Of a DNA stretch of 64,000 bases, positions 37,701 to 55,496 are shown piece after piece. Position 1 is the stretch's first letter, and each line of letters opens with the position of its first letter. Made by a program: the position numbers and the translations under genes. The DNA comes from Ascidia mentula (lineage: Eukaryota; Chordata; Ascidiacea; Phlebobranchia; Ascidiidae). Under the pieces are notes generated by a model that did no database searches, was not told where the DNA came from, and saw only the letters and a list, made by a program, of their open reading frames with translations. The stretch is from NCBI GenBank assembly GCA_947561715.1, contig OX387200.1:14944501-15008500 (forward strand), in the 5' to 3' direction.

Positions 37701-39738
37701 ACGGCAACGACAAAGAACTGATGCTCTCACCGGAACAGATAACCACAATCGCCGTGTTCTCTGAAATAGCGACCCTGCCTGCCGCAAAAGCTGCAGTTAT
37801 ATCTGCGCTGTACAACGAAGGTGATGGTATCCTAGATTTGTGGCAGCACGCCGCTAGCGATTCTTGTCAAGTCGACGCGGTTGCTGCAATTTTGCTTTTG
37901 TCGTCGGTATTGGTCGATTCTGAAATCGCTCTTCTGCCTCCTTGCGAAGGCGACGCGAAATCCCTCTCAAACCACCTCCCATCCACCCTCCATCTAAGGC
38001 AGATCACGTGTTTGGCAATCCGACATCTGTTAAGTTCATCCGAAGTTGTGATCAGTCGAGCTTTGCTGGTTATTCTTCGCATCGTCGATCAGAGGTAAGA
38101 CATGCTGTCAGGCCAGTTCCTTACATAAAACTGTTTTTATCCACCTCGTGGCTTCTAGTATTAAATGTTATAAGGATGCCGTTATAGAATATAAACTATC
38201 ACAAAATCCTCTGTGTTTGGTCTATTCGCCGAAACAGGTAACAATATTTTCTTGTTCCTAGGTTGGCGTTTCCATTCATTCGAAACGAGTTCTCAAAGAA
38301 CGACGGCCACCTTTTAAAATGCATCGAAACCCTAAATAAAAAGTTTGACCCGAAAAACTGGCAATCGGTGGAAGCCGCCTTAAATCTCATCGAGGTTCTC
38401 GCCTACATCATTGAGCCTGAAATCACTGAAATTGAGGATATTGACAGTAGCAGGCCGTGCTTAACTATATCCCAAGTGTCGAATCTGTTACGCTGGAATG
38501 ATGATCCACAGCACCCGTTACGCGTGTTCGAAGGCAAGGTCAACCAACTATGTGATTTAGAATCATTCGGTTGTGACAGTACGCTCGACAAGTTAGCTGT
38601 GTTTCGCCAACAGTTACGGAAAGACGTATTTAACGCTGGAGAGATTATCATCGTGCAGGAGCCAGACTTTCCTGCGCCAATGCTTCTGGCCGACCAATTT
38701 GCCGCCAGGGCAATATTTGTTTCTGGTGACGATGACTGTATTTTAACGAAAAGGTTGGCCCTTATTTGTCCTGGATTTTGCCCCGCTGGAGCTGAGCCGG
38801 CCACAGGAGAATTTGTGCAGTGTGACTTGGTTGCGACTGCAGACAAGTTCTGTCCGGGATACGACTTGAAGGAACAAGTCAGTAGACTCGCCGAGTCCGC
38901 CGACTTCGTTTGTGAAGCTTTGGACTCGGATGCCGAGACGTCGACAAGACAACCGAAAGTGGAGACTTTCACTTCGCGCGGAGGCAAGAAGTTCACATAC
39001 ATGAAGCGGTCACACGGCTTATTCACGCATCAACCAAGAGTAGGCAGAGGTCGTGGCAATATCCACAACCGACCATTCGATCTCTTCCGCCACCGAAAAC
39101 AAAACACCAGCAGGCCGCCATCGATGCACGTGGACGACTTCATGGCTGCTGACGAAGAGCACATGCGACAACAGAAGGGCGACGTGAGTGTGTTCAAGTC
39201 CCCACAACCACCGCTCTCCCAGCAACTGCCCAACCGCCGCCAGATACCGCAAGCATTCAAACGCGATTTTGTCCCCAAAAATCGCGGTGGACGTGGAATG
39301 AGGGGTGTGCAGCGGTTTCCGCGTGGCGGCGGTGGCTTTTCCTACAACAACCAAGCGCAGAGCAAGTTTCGACCGAAAGTGTTCTCGCCAATACGCGGGC
39401 GGTCACAAGAGCGCTATAGGGGTTCAGCGACAACAACTCAACTCACCAGCCGACTCAGTTACTCGCCACGAGAGGGATATAAAACGAACAAGACGGAAAA
39501 CCAGTCGTGGAATTTTTCCAACCGCAGCTTCAGTCAAGGCAGCAGTGGCGTTGGCAACCAGTTCAGAGGTCGCGGTGCCAGGTTCCAAAAGCACTCCAGA
39601 GGGCGCCCAACCTCACCATTTGGGTCATCTCGAGGCGGCACCAAGCCCTGGCAGCAGAATTTGGGTTTACCCCGCAGCAGAGGCAGGGGATATGGTGCCA
39701 AACCACGAGGGAAGCACATTCGTTCCTTCACACGCTAG
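31706..39738 (+). CDS. VIRMA: Protein virilizer homolog, m6A methyltransferase complex scaffold
   Basis: VIRMA is the large nuclear scaffold of the MACOM part of the m6A mRNA writer. Exons are 31706-31863, 32134-32935, 33484-33659, 33825-34764, 34825-34959, 35013-35227, 35308-35876, 36185-36547, 36885-38094 and 38262-39738, giving about 2014 residues, a little longer than vertebrate VIRMA. The N-terminus (MQLLFCDTF, CPVVLEEIRILPRG, WYQRVTIAVFGAEASD) forms the conserved virilizer N-terminal domain. A charged, Gly-rich linker and acidic stretches follow, then a long armadillo-like helical region. The C-terminus is RG-rich and contains KQNTSRPPSMHVDDF, a block almost identical in vertebrates, and ends in KHIRSFTR. 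The ATG is only about 147 bases after the TAF1A stop. Confidence 0.95.
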
Positions 39739-39772
39739 TGTACCTATGAATTTGTCCTTCACGATCGCTAAA

Positions 39773-39778
39773 AATAAA
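39773..39778 (+). terminator. VIRMA: Poly(A) signal of VIRMA
   Basis: AATAAA lies 34 bases after the VIRMA stop, implying a very short 3' UTR. Confidence 0.65.
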
Positions 39779-40618
39779 TTGGACGGCCTTTGTTGTTGTT
39801 TTCTGTGTGTCTGGGGTTGCTAGTTTTATTTGAGTTTTTCTCATCCTGACTGCACTTGTTTTTCATAAATTATTTGTTTGTTTTGAGTGCTTGTCAATAC
39901 GCGCATAAGCGTGGTTAAAAATAGGTCAAAAAATGTTGCGCGCGGTTTACCAGACGCCTCAGGACATTGCAATCACGTTTAGGCGTGAAACCAAATCACA
40001 AGCCTGATGGAACGAGGCGCATGCAACGGTGGTAATTTTGGTGTCGTGAAAGCAGTTTCTGACGCGGCAGGTCATTGGGTTTGATGACGCATTCGGTGGA
40101 CCGTAAGTCATCATCACGTGACTAGTGAGTACGCAAGTCGCAAGCAGTCCGCACTCAGCAGTGTCATTACGGAGAACGAGAGGTGTTGCGTTACGTGCTG
40201 GAAACACCAGTCTGGTATTGCTGTAGTTGGGTAACGCTTTTGTAATTAATAAGTAATTTTGATTTGCCTATGTGGTTTAGTAGTTGCCACAAAAACGTAA
40301 AAACATTATGTTCAAACAATGTGTTCGCCGTTAAGTGTGAATTACATATATTTATTTAACATGAAAATAAAAACGCAGTAGGTGGCTCTGAACATAACTT
40401 GGCGTTTTTTGCATTGACTATTAGTGAAGAAACAGCCAAGATACAAAGAAAAATGAATTGAGCCACCACTTCAGGCTTGGTGATTGATGTAGACCGAGTT
40501 GTTTACTGATAAAATTATTTTCCTTTTCAAAGTAATATTCTTTAAAGCACATACTAAATTATTTTACTGCTGTAGTTTTAATAATTCTTCATTGTCCGGG
40601 CATACACACAAACCGAAG
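39779..40618. other. Intergenic region, VIRMA to endophilin
   Basis: This is about 840 bp holding the endophilin promoter and 5' UTR. No reading frame, RNA gene or repeat is evident. Confidence 0.5.
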
Positions 40619-43600
40619 ATGTCGCTTGGTGGATTTAAGAAACAGATTCATAAAGCAAGCCAGGTAAGATTTTACTGACAGACATTTGAAAACAAAGTTA
40701 TCCTTCTGTTGGTTATGTTAAAAAGTAAACCAAATGTTTGTTACTAAAATCTATCAATAAAAGCACCAATAAATGACAAAATTGAAATGAAATTAACCTT
40801 TGATAGGGTAGTGCTTGTCTAACTTCTTAGGCTCCACGCAAGCTTGAATCTTCCATCTTAATTTGTTTGCAACATACAAAATTTTAAGCCTGTTGAATGA
40901 AAATGTGCAAAAACAACAATACATAGAACTGTCATTTAATTTGGTTGAAACAAATGCAGCACCATTTAATGTGAAGTATGGGCCTTTTAACATAACCAAG
41001 TTGTTTAATTCAGGGCTGAATGTTTGGTAAGAACACCCTCATCCACTGCCTATAAATCAGATTGTTGTTTGGTCTAAAAACAGTGCTATCATGCAAATTC
41101 TTCATTTTTATGTCCGTATATTTACAATGTTATATAACATGTGCCAAAATCTTTTCAAAAAATGTTGTTAATTAGTGAAACTTTTATGGCCACCTGAGCC
41201 AATTAATTGGACAAGAGTGTTCCACACACTCAATAATTATAGACCGGTATTTTTAAGTTATTTCTTTTACAGTTTATGTCTGAAAAAATTGGAAGTGAAA
41301 ATGACAAAACAAGAATGGAAGAAGAATTTGTGGAAATGGAAAGGGTGTGTTTAGGCTTTTAAGTATCTCTAGGAAATAAAAGATTCCAACATTAAAAAAA
41401 TTTGGTCACAGTTACATTAAATTCAGACCTTAGTTTTGGCCAGCAACTGTAATAAATACATATTCAATTTCTCACTGAAGTGTCACAAAGCTTGCTGTAG
41501 GTCATTTTCTGTGCAATTACTTCCTCTCGCAGGAAACACTTTCTTTTTTTTATTTGGTAATTGTTATGTAGGGTGACATTTGTGTTTCTTGTAAGTTGGT
41601 CTTTTACATTTTCACAACTTCCATTGGGGGTAAAAAATTTAAAACTTTGTGAAAAGGACAATTATTGTTCACCCTTTAACTAATGCATACATTTTCTCAT
41701 TTTTAGAAAGTGGATATAACCAGCAAAGCAATCAGTGAAATCATTAACTTAACCAAGGAGTATCTGCAACCCAATCCAGCAGCAAGGACAAAGCTAAACA
41801 TGATTAGTACATACCAAAAAATCCAGGTATGAACCTTATGGCTGATTTTCGTAAGAGCCAAAGGGATAAAATAATAATTTATCCTGTATAAACTGAATGC
41901 AGAATTCTGAAAGTTTAAATGTGTCTGTATCAGGGCAAACAAAGAGATGCAAAATATCCACAAGCAGAGGAATCACTGGGCGAGGCCTTGCAGAAGTTTG
42001 GTTCGGATCTGGGAGATGATTCAAATTTTGGTGAGAAGTAACACATGCAAATGTCTATCATGTTCACATGAGTATTGGTCAATGACTATCCATAGCTACA
42101 CATGGATAAACTCCAATATTCTTATTTCTTATAGGTGAGGCAATGGCGAAAACTGGCGAAAAATTTGCACAGCTTGCTGAAATAAAAGATTCTCTGGATT
42201 TCGGAGTAAAGCAACAGTTTTTAGATCCATTGCAGCAATTATGTGATAAAGACATAAAAGAAGTCATGGTGGGTGCATGCACTTCAATTGTTATGTAACG
42301 ATGGTGTTTAAACTGTACCCCATAGGCGTCGATTCCTATCTCCCAGAGAAGGCCAGCCTAACCTGCAAAATACCCAGGTTAGGCTGCCTACCCTGGATTT
42401 GGAAAGTCTCCGTTGTTCTTTAAGCTGATAAACCCGCAATGGTAACCATTTTCTCGCATCGTGTGATATTTAAATGCTCGTTTTGTGTTAAACTGTTTAA
42501 ATTTGTGGCGTGCATTTGTCTAATCGTCACGGATTCATTCATCACTAAAAAGCACCAAGCCCGTAAATTGACACGGACATCGCAGGACCAGTCCAATACG
42601 AATACGTTACAGAACCTATGGGCCGAGTAATGATTTTACTTAGCCTAACCTGGAAACTTAAGAAATCGACGCCTATGCTGTACCCCATTGACTTTTTGTG
42701 TTGAAACGATGTCCTGCCACGCAATATCGCCCTGTGTGTGATACACATAACCTTAAATCATGTCTCCAATATAATATACTTGCCAGTTGCAATGGAGCTA
42801 TTTTTATAATTAATTTGCATAATTATTTTTGGCAGCATCATAGAAAAAAACTGTCTGGAAGGAGATTGGATTATGACTACAAACGCAAAAGAGGTTTGTG
42901 CGTGCTTTTCTTTGCAAAATTGTTTCTCATATGACATGATTAAATAATTACCATACCAATATGCTGCCAGATTTATCAAATTGAAATGAAACAAATAGTA
43001 CTTCGTTAAAAATAACAGGATTCCAGTAAAATAAAACTAGTGTGGGAAGCTTGTGTGCTTCCAACAAGAAAACAGCATGAAATCGAAAATATGTTTAATT
43101 TTGGGTGCCCAAATCATAGGCAATAAAATTTCCCCTGAAGAACTACAGTTAGCAGAGGACAAGTTGCAAGAAGCCCTTGAACTTGCTGACCTTTCCATGT
43201 CCAACATAGTTTACTCTGATGTGAGTGGAGGACATTTTTTTCGGTGAATTAGGTTGAGACGTGCAGTTGGTTACTAGAAATAACCTTTGCTTTTGGTCTT
43301 TTTTGTTCCTACTCATCCGCCCCAATCCTAAAAAACTTGGGTACTTAGCACTTTTGATTGTGCATTGATTGAACCATCCAGTGATTTGCATGAATTTGTT
43401 TACTTAGAAATTCTCTTTTGTCTCACTTTATATAAAACAATAGGAGGAGAATGTCATAAAAATTCTTACCCTTTTGTTTTGTCTGCACTGGTAGTGGACA
43501 GTATTAGTTCTGCAAACTGTCATTATCGCTGCTCTGCACTTCCTGTAATATTGTGACTAGTTTTCCTCTGAAACAATTTTGACTGGGGTTGTATTATTCT

Positions 43601-46600
43601 TATGGGTGTTTGTAGAATCTTTTACCCAAAGTTTGTGGTTTGTTTTTGTGATATAGTAATTTTTCTACAGTTTCAACTTTTAAGTAGTCTGTAACAAGAG
43701 TTTTGGTAAAAACGCTTTTAGCTTTTTTGAAACTTCTGCAGTCCTGATGCAAACAAAACATACCGATCTTGTACTGATGGCATCTAATAGTATCAGTACA
43801 GGTGTTATATATAGACCTGTAAATTACTGGCTTGTTAGTCACCCAATGCTTATGTCAATAATGGTGCAGTAGGTGCAATTTGCCACATTGACGTTCTATA
43901 TAAAATTGTGTTGTTTTTCCCTTACATAACAAAACTATTTGGAACCACTTTACAAAAGCAATGCCATTTAAGTCAGGTGAAACTTTCTTCACCTTCTGTT
44001 TACACAAGGGGCAGTGCCTTTTTATGTGTTCCTGTTGTGCTGAATGTTCAGCACCTATTTTTTACATTCAAAACATTCATGAAGTAAACCAGTGTGATGG
44101 ATAACACAGTGACAAGCTAAGTCATCCTTTTGGACACCAGTTTTGTTCCTTTTTGCGATGTTCGCATGTGAACAATGGGCTGTATGTATCCCATACTTTT
44201 CCTTAATTAAAACAGCAGCAAATATCAGAAGGTCAAAATAGAGATTTATATGAGACAGTTAAAATGGCAATGGCACAATGTATATATATTTGTTGCATTT
44301 AATCCACATGGCAATGTATTTGCTATTTGTGCAATTTCATTTCCTTATGGGCAAGATTTTTATTTAAGGTATGATATTTTGTAATGGCAAAGCAATCTAA
44401 ATTATTTATTGATTGGAAATTATGATTTATCACAATATTCTGTAATTATTCCCCATTTTAACGTCTGTATATGTGAGCTGTTCTTAATGTTACTAAGTTC
44501 ATAATATAATAAATAAATTAAGTAACAATACTGAATCCATGCAATAAGACTTGGCCATGCCATGCATAAAAAGTGTTTGTGGCATGTTAACAAATGCTTG
44601 GGAATGACAGGAACAAAAGTTCCGCCAGAGGAGGTGACACTCGCTGAGCAAAAATTGGAAGAGTCCCTAGAGTTGGCCGACAGCAGCATGTTCAATCTCT
44701 TGAGTGGAGATGTGAGTCAAAAGTGCACAATTTACCTACACACAAAAACAAAAATCAATACTTTATTGCCCTGTACTGTTCCCCCTACAATTGGGTTTTA
44801 CCAGTGTCACTGCCTTTAACAATTATGGCTTGCTTACCAGACATTCCATATGCATGTCCATGTCGTTAGTATCAGATATTCTTTAATTTTTTTTAGATTA
44901 CAGTGTAATTAAATTATTTGTAGGGAGCTTTGTCATTGTTACTGGCTTTCTTAGAAGTAATTTATTACTAATAAATAATGCATACGTTAATTGCATGTCG
45001 GATCTGGTAATCTTTTGTGTTTACTGCATGACATTTAAGTGTTAACATGTGCAACATGTGTATTAATATTTAACCAATTTTTTTAGTAGTAATTGCAATG
45101 AAAATTCGTACACATTGTAGGTTCTGATTTCACCTGTACCTGTACGCAATGTTCAACAGTGCTGTAATTTCAAACATACGAAAGAAGTGTTAATTTTTTT
45201 TTTACCACAAAATGATGTAAAAATACCAACAATAATTCCTGTCATCGTGTCAGATTGAACAAGTCAGTCAACTGGCTGCGTTGGTTGAAGCTCAATTGGA
45301 TTATCACCGCCAATCTGCTGACATTCTTGAATCACTGCAGGAGGATTTACAAAAGCAGATTTCCTCAATTAATTCTAAGCCAGAAAGGGTAAATATATGA
45401 GTGCTTGATGGCGAGAAAAAATATATGTCCTTAAATGTATTGTGTTGATTGAATGTAATATTTATTTGGTTGTTCTGGTGCCAGGAATGTATTTGTACTG
45501 ACTGATGTAAATTCTGAAAATGTTATGTTGCTGTATATTGCAAGTACTGCATTTTAAATGTATTTTGCCTATAAGGCATCACCAGTTACAGTGTTTTGTG
45601 TATAACATACACAAAACATGCGGCGACAATGCGCAACAAAGATTTACCAGCCTACATACTTCAAAATGACTCATTTCTGTCTGAACAAATCGTATTTGTT
45701 GTTTTGGCAGTAGCATGTATGTAGTTGAACCACTCTGTGATTTGTTGAATTGACTGAGCAATGCCATCTTTGCCACATTGGCCCAAAACCATGCAATAGA
45801 TTGATTTATTGAAGTTTGTTACTATGGACTTTATACCATACTTGAACTTTGCAACAGGAAAGAACCAAAAAGCAACTTCGTACTCCAAGCCTTGCACCAG
45901 CTGATAGATCACCTGTTTCACCACCACTGTCTACACCGAGCCCACCCACTAAAGTCGCTTCCCCTGCAAAAGGTTTGTTGTGCGCTTGTCTATTTAATGG
46001 TCTTGGTGTATGACAGACAAAAAACACATATTTACAAATAGTATTTACAGCATATAGCATTATTCACAAACACATGTAAATTGCTTATATTTCACAGCAA
46101 AGCAACCATCTCAACCATGCTGCAAAGCTCTTTATGAATTCGAAGCAGAAAATGAGGGCGAGTTAGGATTTGCTGAAGATGAAATCATAACTTTAGTTTC
46201 TAGGATTGATGAAAACTGGTATGAAGGGATGAATACCAAGGGAGAGGTATGCTTCTTCGAGACACAATCTTGTAATATTTACTCATTTACCAAAACTACC
46301 TTTGATATTATTCTAAAATGATTTCACTACATATTTTGAAACAAAATTACAGCAATCTAGAACAGGGATGGCAAACCTATTTTAATTAAGTGTGACACAC
46401 ATGTGAACCAAAACTGGAATGAAACAAACGCGGGTGATTGATTTATTGATATGTCAATATTAATGGGAAACTTGATGCTTCTTTGTCATGTCACGAACGC
46501 ACAGTAGTGGTGCCAGACTGATACCCCTCAGTTACTAGATTGAAATAAGGATTGACCTGTACCTCTTTTTGAAACACCCTTTGCTATAATTTTTAAATTA

Positions 46601-46778
46601 GCAGATGTCACTGAGGTGTCACTTTTTGATCACAGGTCTGTGGTTTGCCATCCCTAACTTAGATTGACGGTTGTATTACTTGTAACACCATTATATGAAA
46701 ATAACAAGACCTTTAATTTTTCTGCAGACAGGATACTTTCCCTGCAGCTATGTTGAAGTGATTCTGGATTTGCCCTAA
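40619..46778 (+). CDS. Endophilin-A (SH3GL family), N-BAR and SH3 protein with a duplicated exon
   Basis: It bends and scissions membranes during clathrin-mediated endocytosis and recruits dynamin and synaptojanin through its SH3 domain. Exons: 40619-40663, 41273-41344, 41707-41826, 41934-42030, 42135-42268, 42836-42893, then either 43120-43220 or 44611-44711, then 45254-45388, 45858-45972, 46098-46246 and 46728-46778. Each form has 358 residues. The N-terminus [15 protein letters not shown] is the H0 membrane-inserting helix. BAR blocks include [48 protein letters not shown] and [19 protein letters not shown] Pro/Ser linker precedes the SH3 domain ([37 protein letters not shown]). Vertebrates have SH3GL1-3; this appears to be a single pre-duplication gene (inferred). 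Confidence 0.95.
42321..42677. mobile_element. hAT-like MITE with 8-bp target duplication
   Basis: It begins CATAGGCGTCGATT and ends with the exact reverse complement. It is flanked on both sides by CTGTACCC (42313-42320 and 42678-42685). The 357-bp body has no coding capacity. It also contains an internal palindrome (AGCCTAACCTG against CAGGTTAGGCT) near 42354-42384, whose AGCCTAACCTGG motif recurs close to the right end. The 8-bp duplication points to the hAT superfamily. It lies in the endophilin intron between 42268 and 42836. Confidence 0.85.
43120..43220 (+). other. Endophilin alternative exon 7a
   Basis: 101 bases, AG before and GTGAGT after. It encodes [27 protein letters not shown] and NIVYSD. 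It enters in phase 1 and leaves in phase 0. The alternative 7b at 44611-44711 has the same length and phases, so including both in one mRNA would shift the frame. It ends the BAR helix that precedes IEQVSQL. Confidence 0.85.
44611..44711 (+). other. Endophilin alternative exon 7b
   Basis: 101 bases, encoding [27 protein letters not shown] and NLLSGD. Its SSMFNLL ending is closer to vertebrate endophilins (ESSMFNLLEMD) than that of 7a, so 7b is probably the ancestral-type copy. It is 1.39 kb downstream of 7a and has the same phases and donor (GTGAGT). Confidence 0.85.
46363..46656. mobile_element. hAT-like MITE in the last endophilin intron
   Basis: The left end CAGGGATGGCAAACC is matched by the reverse complement at the right end (GGTTTGCCATCCCTA), giving a 294-bp non-coding element. 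The start resembles the common hAT end CAGGG.TGGC. The flanking octamers ATCTAGAA and ACTTAGAT match only partly, so any target duplication has decayed. Confidence 0.65.
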
Positions 46779-46950
46779 ATGTGAGGAACAGTATTACCAC
46801 AAGTTCGAATAGAGCACTGTTTGCACTAAGAGAAAATGTTACAACTGTCGAACAATGTAACCGTCATTTTCATTTTTGTAGTCCTGTCATGTTTGTCACC
46901 ATTTACTTCCATGTCTGTTACGTCTCGTCAAGCACTTGAAGGGAACATAT

Positions 46951-46956
46951 AATAAA
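46951..46956 (+). terminator. Poly(A) signal of endophilin
   Basis: AATAAA about 172 bases after the endophilin stop codon. Confidence 0.6.
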
Positions 46957-47347
46957 ATGGCTCTTAACATGGTGAAACAGTTGTTTGCGTGGCGTAGTAT
47001 TTACAAACTAAAAGTGACGGTTGTATGTCGTTTAATTTTGTAACCAATAGCTATCTCCACTATAATTGTAATTGGTAAATGAATTTTTTTTTGTATTCAT
47101 TCTTTAATTCATGTTGTACTAATAATAGCTATCATGATATTCCACCTGCTTGTCTTTTTGTGAAAATACACATTCGAATGGAAACTGTTGGTTTCAGACC
47201 TAAACTTGATCGATCCACTACTACTGCTCATAATGAAAAATGTCCTTCGAAATAAAAGCAAATGCCTGTTGCACTGTTTTATTATTTTTTCAACAAATTT
47301 AGGAACGTTCGAGTGAGAAAGCAAAAGTTTAAAGTAGGAGGATGAAC
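46957..47347. other. Spacer between convergent endophilin and PSMD2
   Basis: About 390 bp between the two 3' ends. No gene or repeat is evident. Confidence 0.5.
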
Positions 47348-47353
47348 TTTATT
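47348..47353 (-). terminator. PSMD2: Poly(A) signal of PSMD2, abutting the stop codon
   Basis: On the minus strand AATAAA begins immediately after the TGA stop (47356-47354), so the 3' UTR is probably only 20-30 bases long. Confidence 0.6.
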
Positions 47354-54016
<6,663 letters not shown>

Positions 54017-54740
54017 ATCTTTCAACTCAGTCAAAATTTTAATGGCAAAGCTATTATATTAAATAGTGAAGCCTAGGTTAAACAACTTGAAACAACTACA
54101 GACCACACATACCAAAATCCTGTTGGTTCGGAATAAAATGTGACAAAATCCATTTGATAAATTTTCTTTATGTTTGTACTGATATACTTTTGTAAAAAGC
54201 CGTTATGCAAATATATTTATTTTTGGTTATAAGTGTGGTTTTTCAAAATGCACATTACAGAAAAAATATCTTTATGTTGTAACCTTTCCTGTAAAGTATT
54301 GGATTGTTCTCAATACTTCGAGCATGACAAAGCGTAATCGGAAACAACATAAAAATCGTATTACTAAACTGTAATTGCAAGGTGGTGGTATGTTTTTTTT
54401 AAACGCTGTACAACTTACGTGCACACTGTGCCAATATTATAATAAAGTAATTAAAACAGTCATATGGTAATTTTAATAGGGACCGACAATTTTCGAAACT
54501 CGCTTTGAGGTGATCCATTTCTTGCTGCTTATCATATACAAACCAGAACATCTTTATTAATCGACCACGTTTGCTGCAGGGCAAGAACTAACCCCCCATC
54601 CTTTTAATAACCACTCTTGAACAGTAGCAAAACAAAAAAAATAAATTTACAATGAAATAACGCAGTAATACCATGCTTTCGCTAAGCAAGGCAGGATCGC
54701 CCCACTGCGCAGGCCCTTTAATTTGGCGATCACAGTTTAA
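54017..54740. other. PSMD2 upstream region
   Basis: This is AT-rich sequence between the divergent PSMD2 and aldo-keto reductase genes. It should contain the PSMD2 promoter. No gene is seen. Confidence 0.45.
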
Positions 54741-54965
54741 ATATTCTGATCATAAGGTTCACAGGCTTCGTAGCCAAGGCATTGCAGCCAAGCTGGATTA
54801 GCCACTTGCTCGACAAGTCGAAGCGAGATCTGAAACTCACGACCCTGGGCTAACCAGGCCCAACACTCAACCAACTGAGCTACAGGAGCTCAGTGGCTTC
54901 ACGGGGTATATTGTGGCCAAGGTACACTGGTGCGCAGGCGCACAACTTGTCAGGCGACCTTCACA
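54741..54965 (-). mobile_element. tRNA-derived SINE
   Basis: On the minus strand, from 54890, the sequence reads like a tRNA head: AGCTCCTGTAGCTCAGTTGG (box A, TAGCTCAGTTGG at 54882-54871), then an anticodon-like hairpin (TGGGC, 7-base loop, GCCCA). A box B-like GTTTCAGATC follows at 54836-54827. The T-loop is too long and the 3' strand does not pair with the acceptor strand, so it is not a working tRNA. GC-rich unrelated sequence on both sides suggests a composite SINE; its outer borders are approximate. Confidence 0.65.
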
Positions 54966-55496
54966 TGCGTAGAGGATGAAAAATAAAACCATAACGATCA
55001 GTTAGCTGCACAAGAAGAACATGCGAGCAAATAAAGGAGCTGGCATTTTTTTATTTGTTTTTGTTTCTGAAAACAGTAGTAATAGTTTTAATAAAACTGC
55101 AAAATACGATGTTTCACCGGCGGTGCGCATTTTAAGTATGTCGTCACATGCACTTTGTAGTTTCAGTCTTAATATACATTTCAAAAAGAGTAGGCTTGTG
55201 AGTCCATACGCTTAACTTTTTATATTAGTCCAATTTCGCTCCACACTGTTACGGAAGCGCATTATCCCGTTCCACACAATAGCACCAGCTGTTTTCCACG
55301 GCCTCTGCATCGTGTTGTCTCGTGCTGTTTAATATAGCAACTTGTTTTGATAATCGTGAGTTGTGTGATGTACGCTTTATGCTGGTTGATTCCAAAGTAC
55401 ATGTATATTTCTTAGTTCAGAAAGTTGATTGTTTTAATACAAATTGTTTACACAGAAATTTAGCTTAGCTTTTAGGCCAATACACATAAAATAGAC
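54966..55496. other. Upstream region of the aldo-keto reductase gene
   Basis: Includes the presumed promoter of the gene starting at 55497. No other gene or repeat is evident. Confidence 0.45.

Noticed and set aside
37294..37815. 173-residue minus-strand open frame
   Set aside because: It is antisense to the long VIRMA exon 36885-38094, whose own frame is in phase with its neighbours.
38403..39026. 207-residue minus-strand open frame
   Set aside because: It is a shadow of the last VIRMA exon, whose plus-strand frame carries the conserved KQNTSRPPSMHVDDF motif and RG-rich tail.
54815..54890. Functional tRNA gene on the minus strand
   Set aside because: Box A is good, but the T-loop is one base too long and the 3' strand does not pair with the acceptor 5' strand, so I call it a SINE head.
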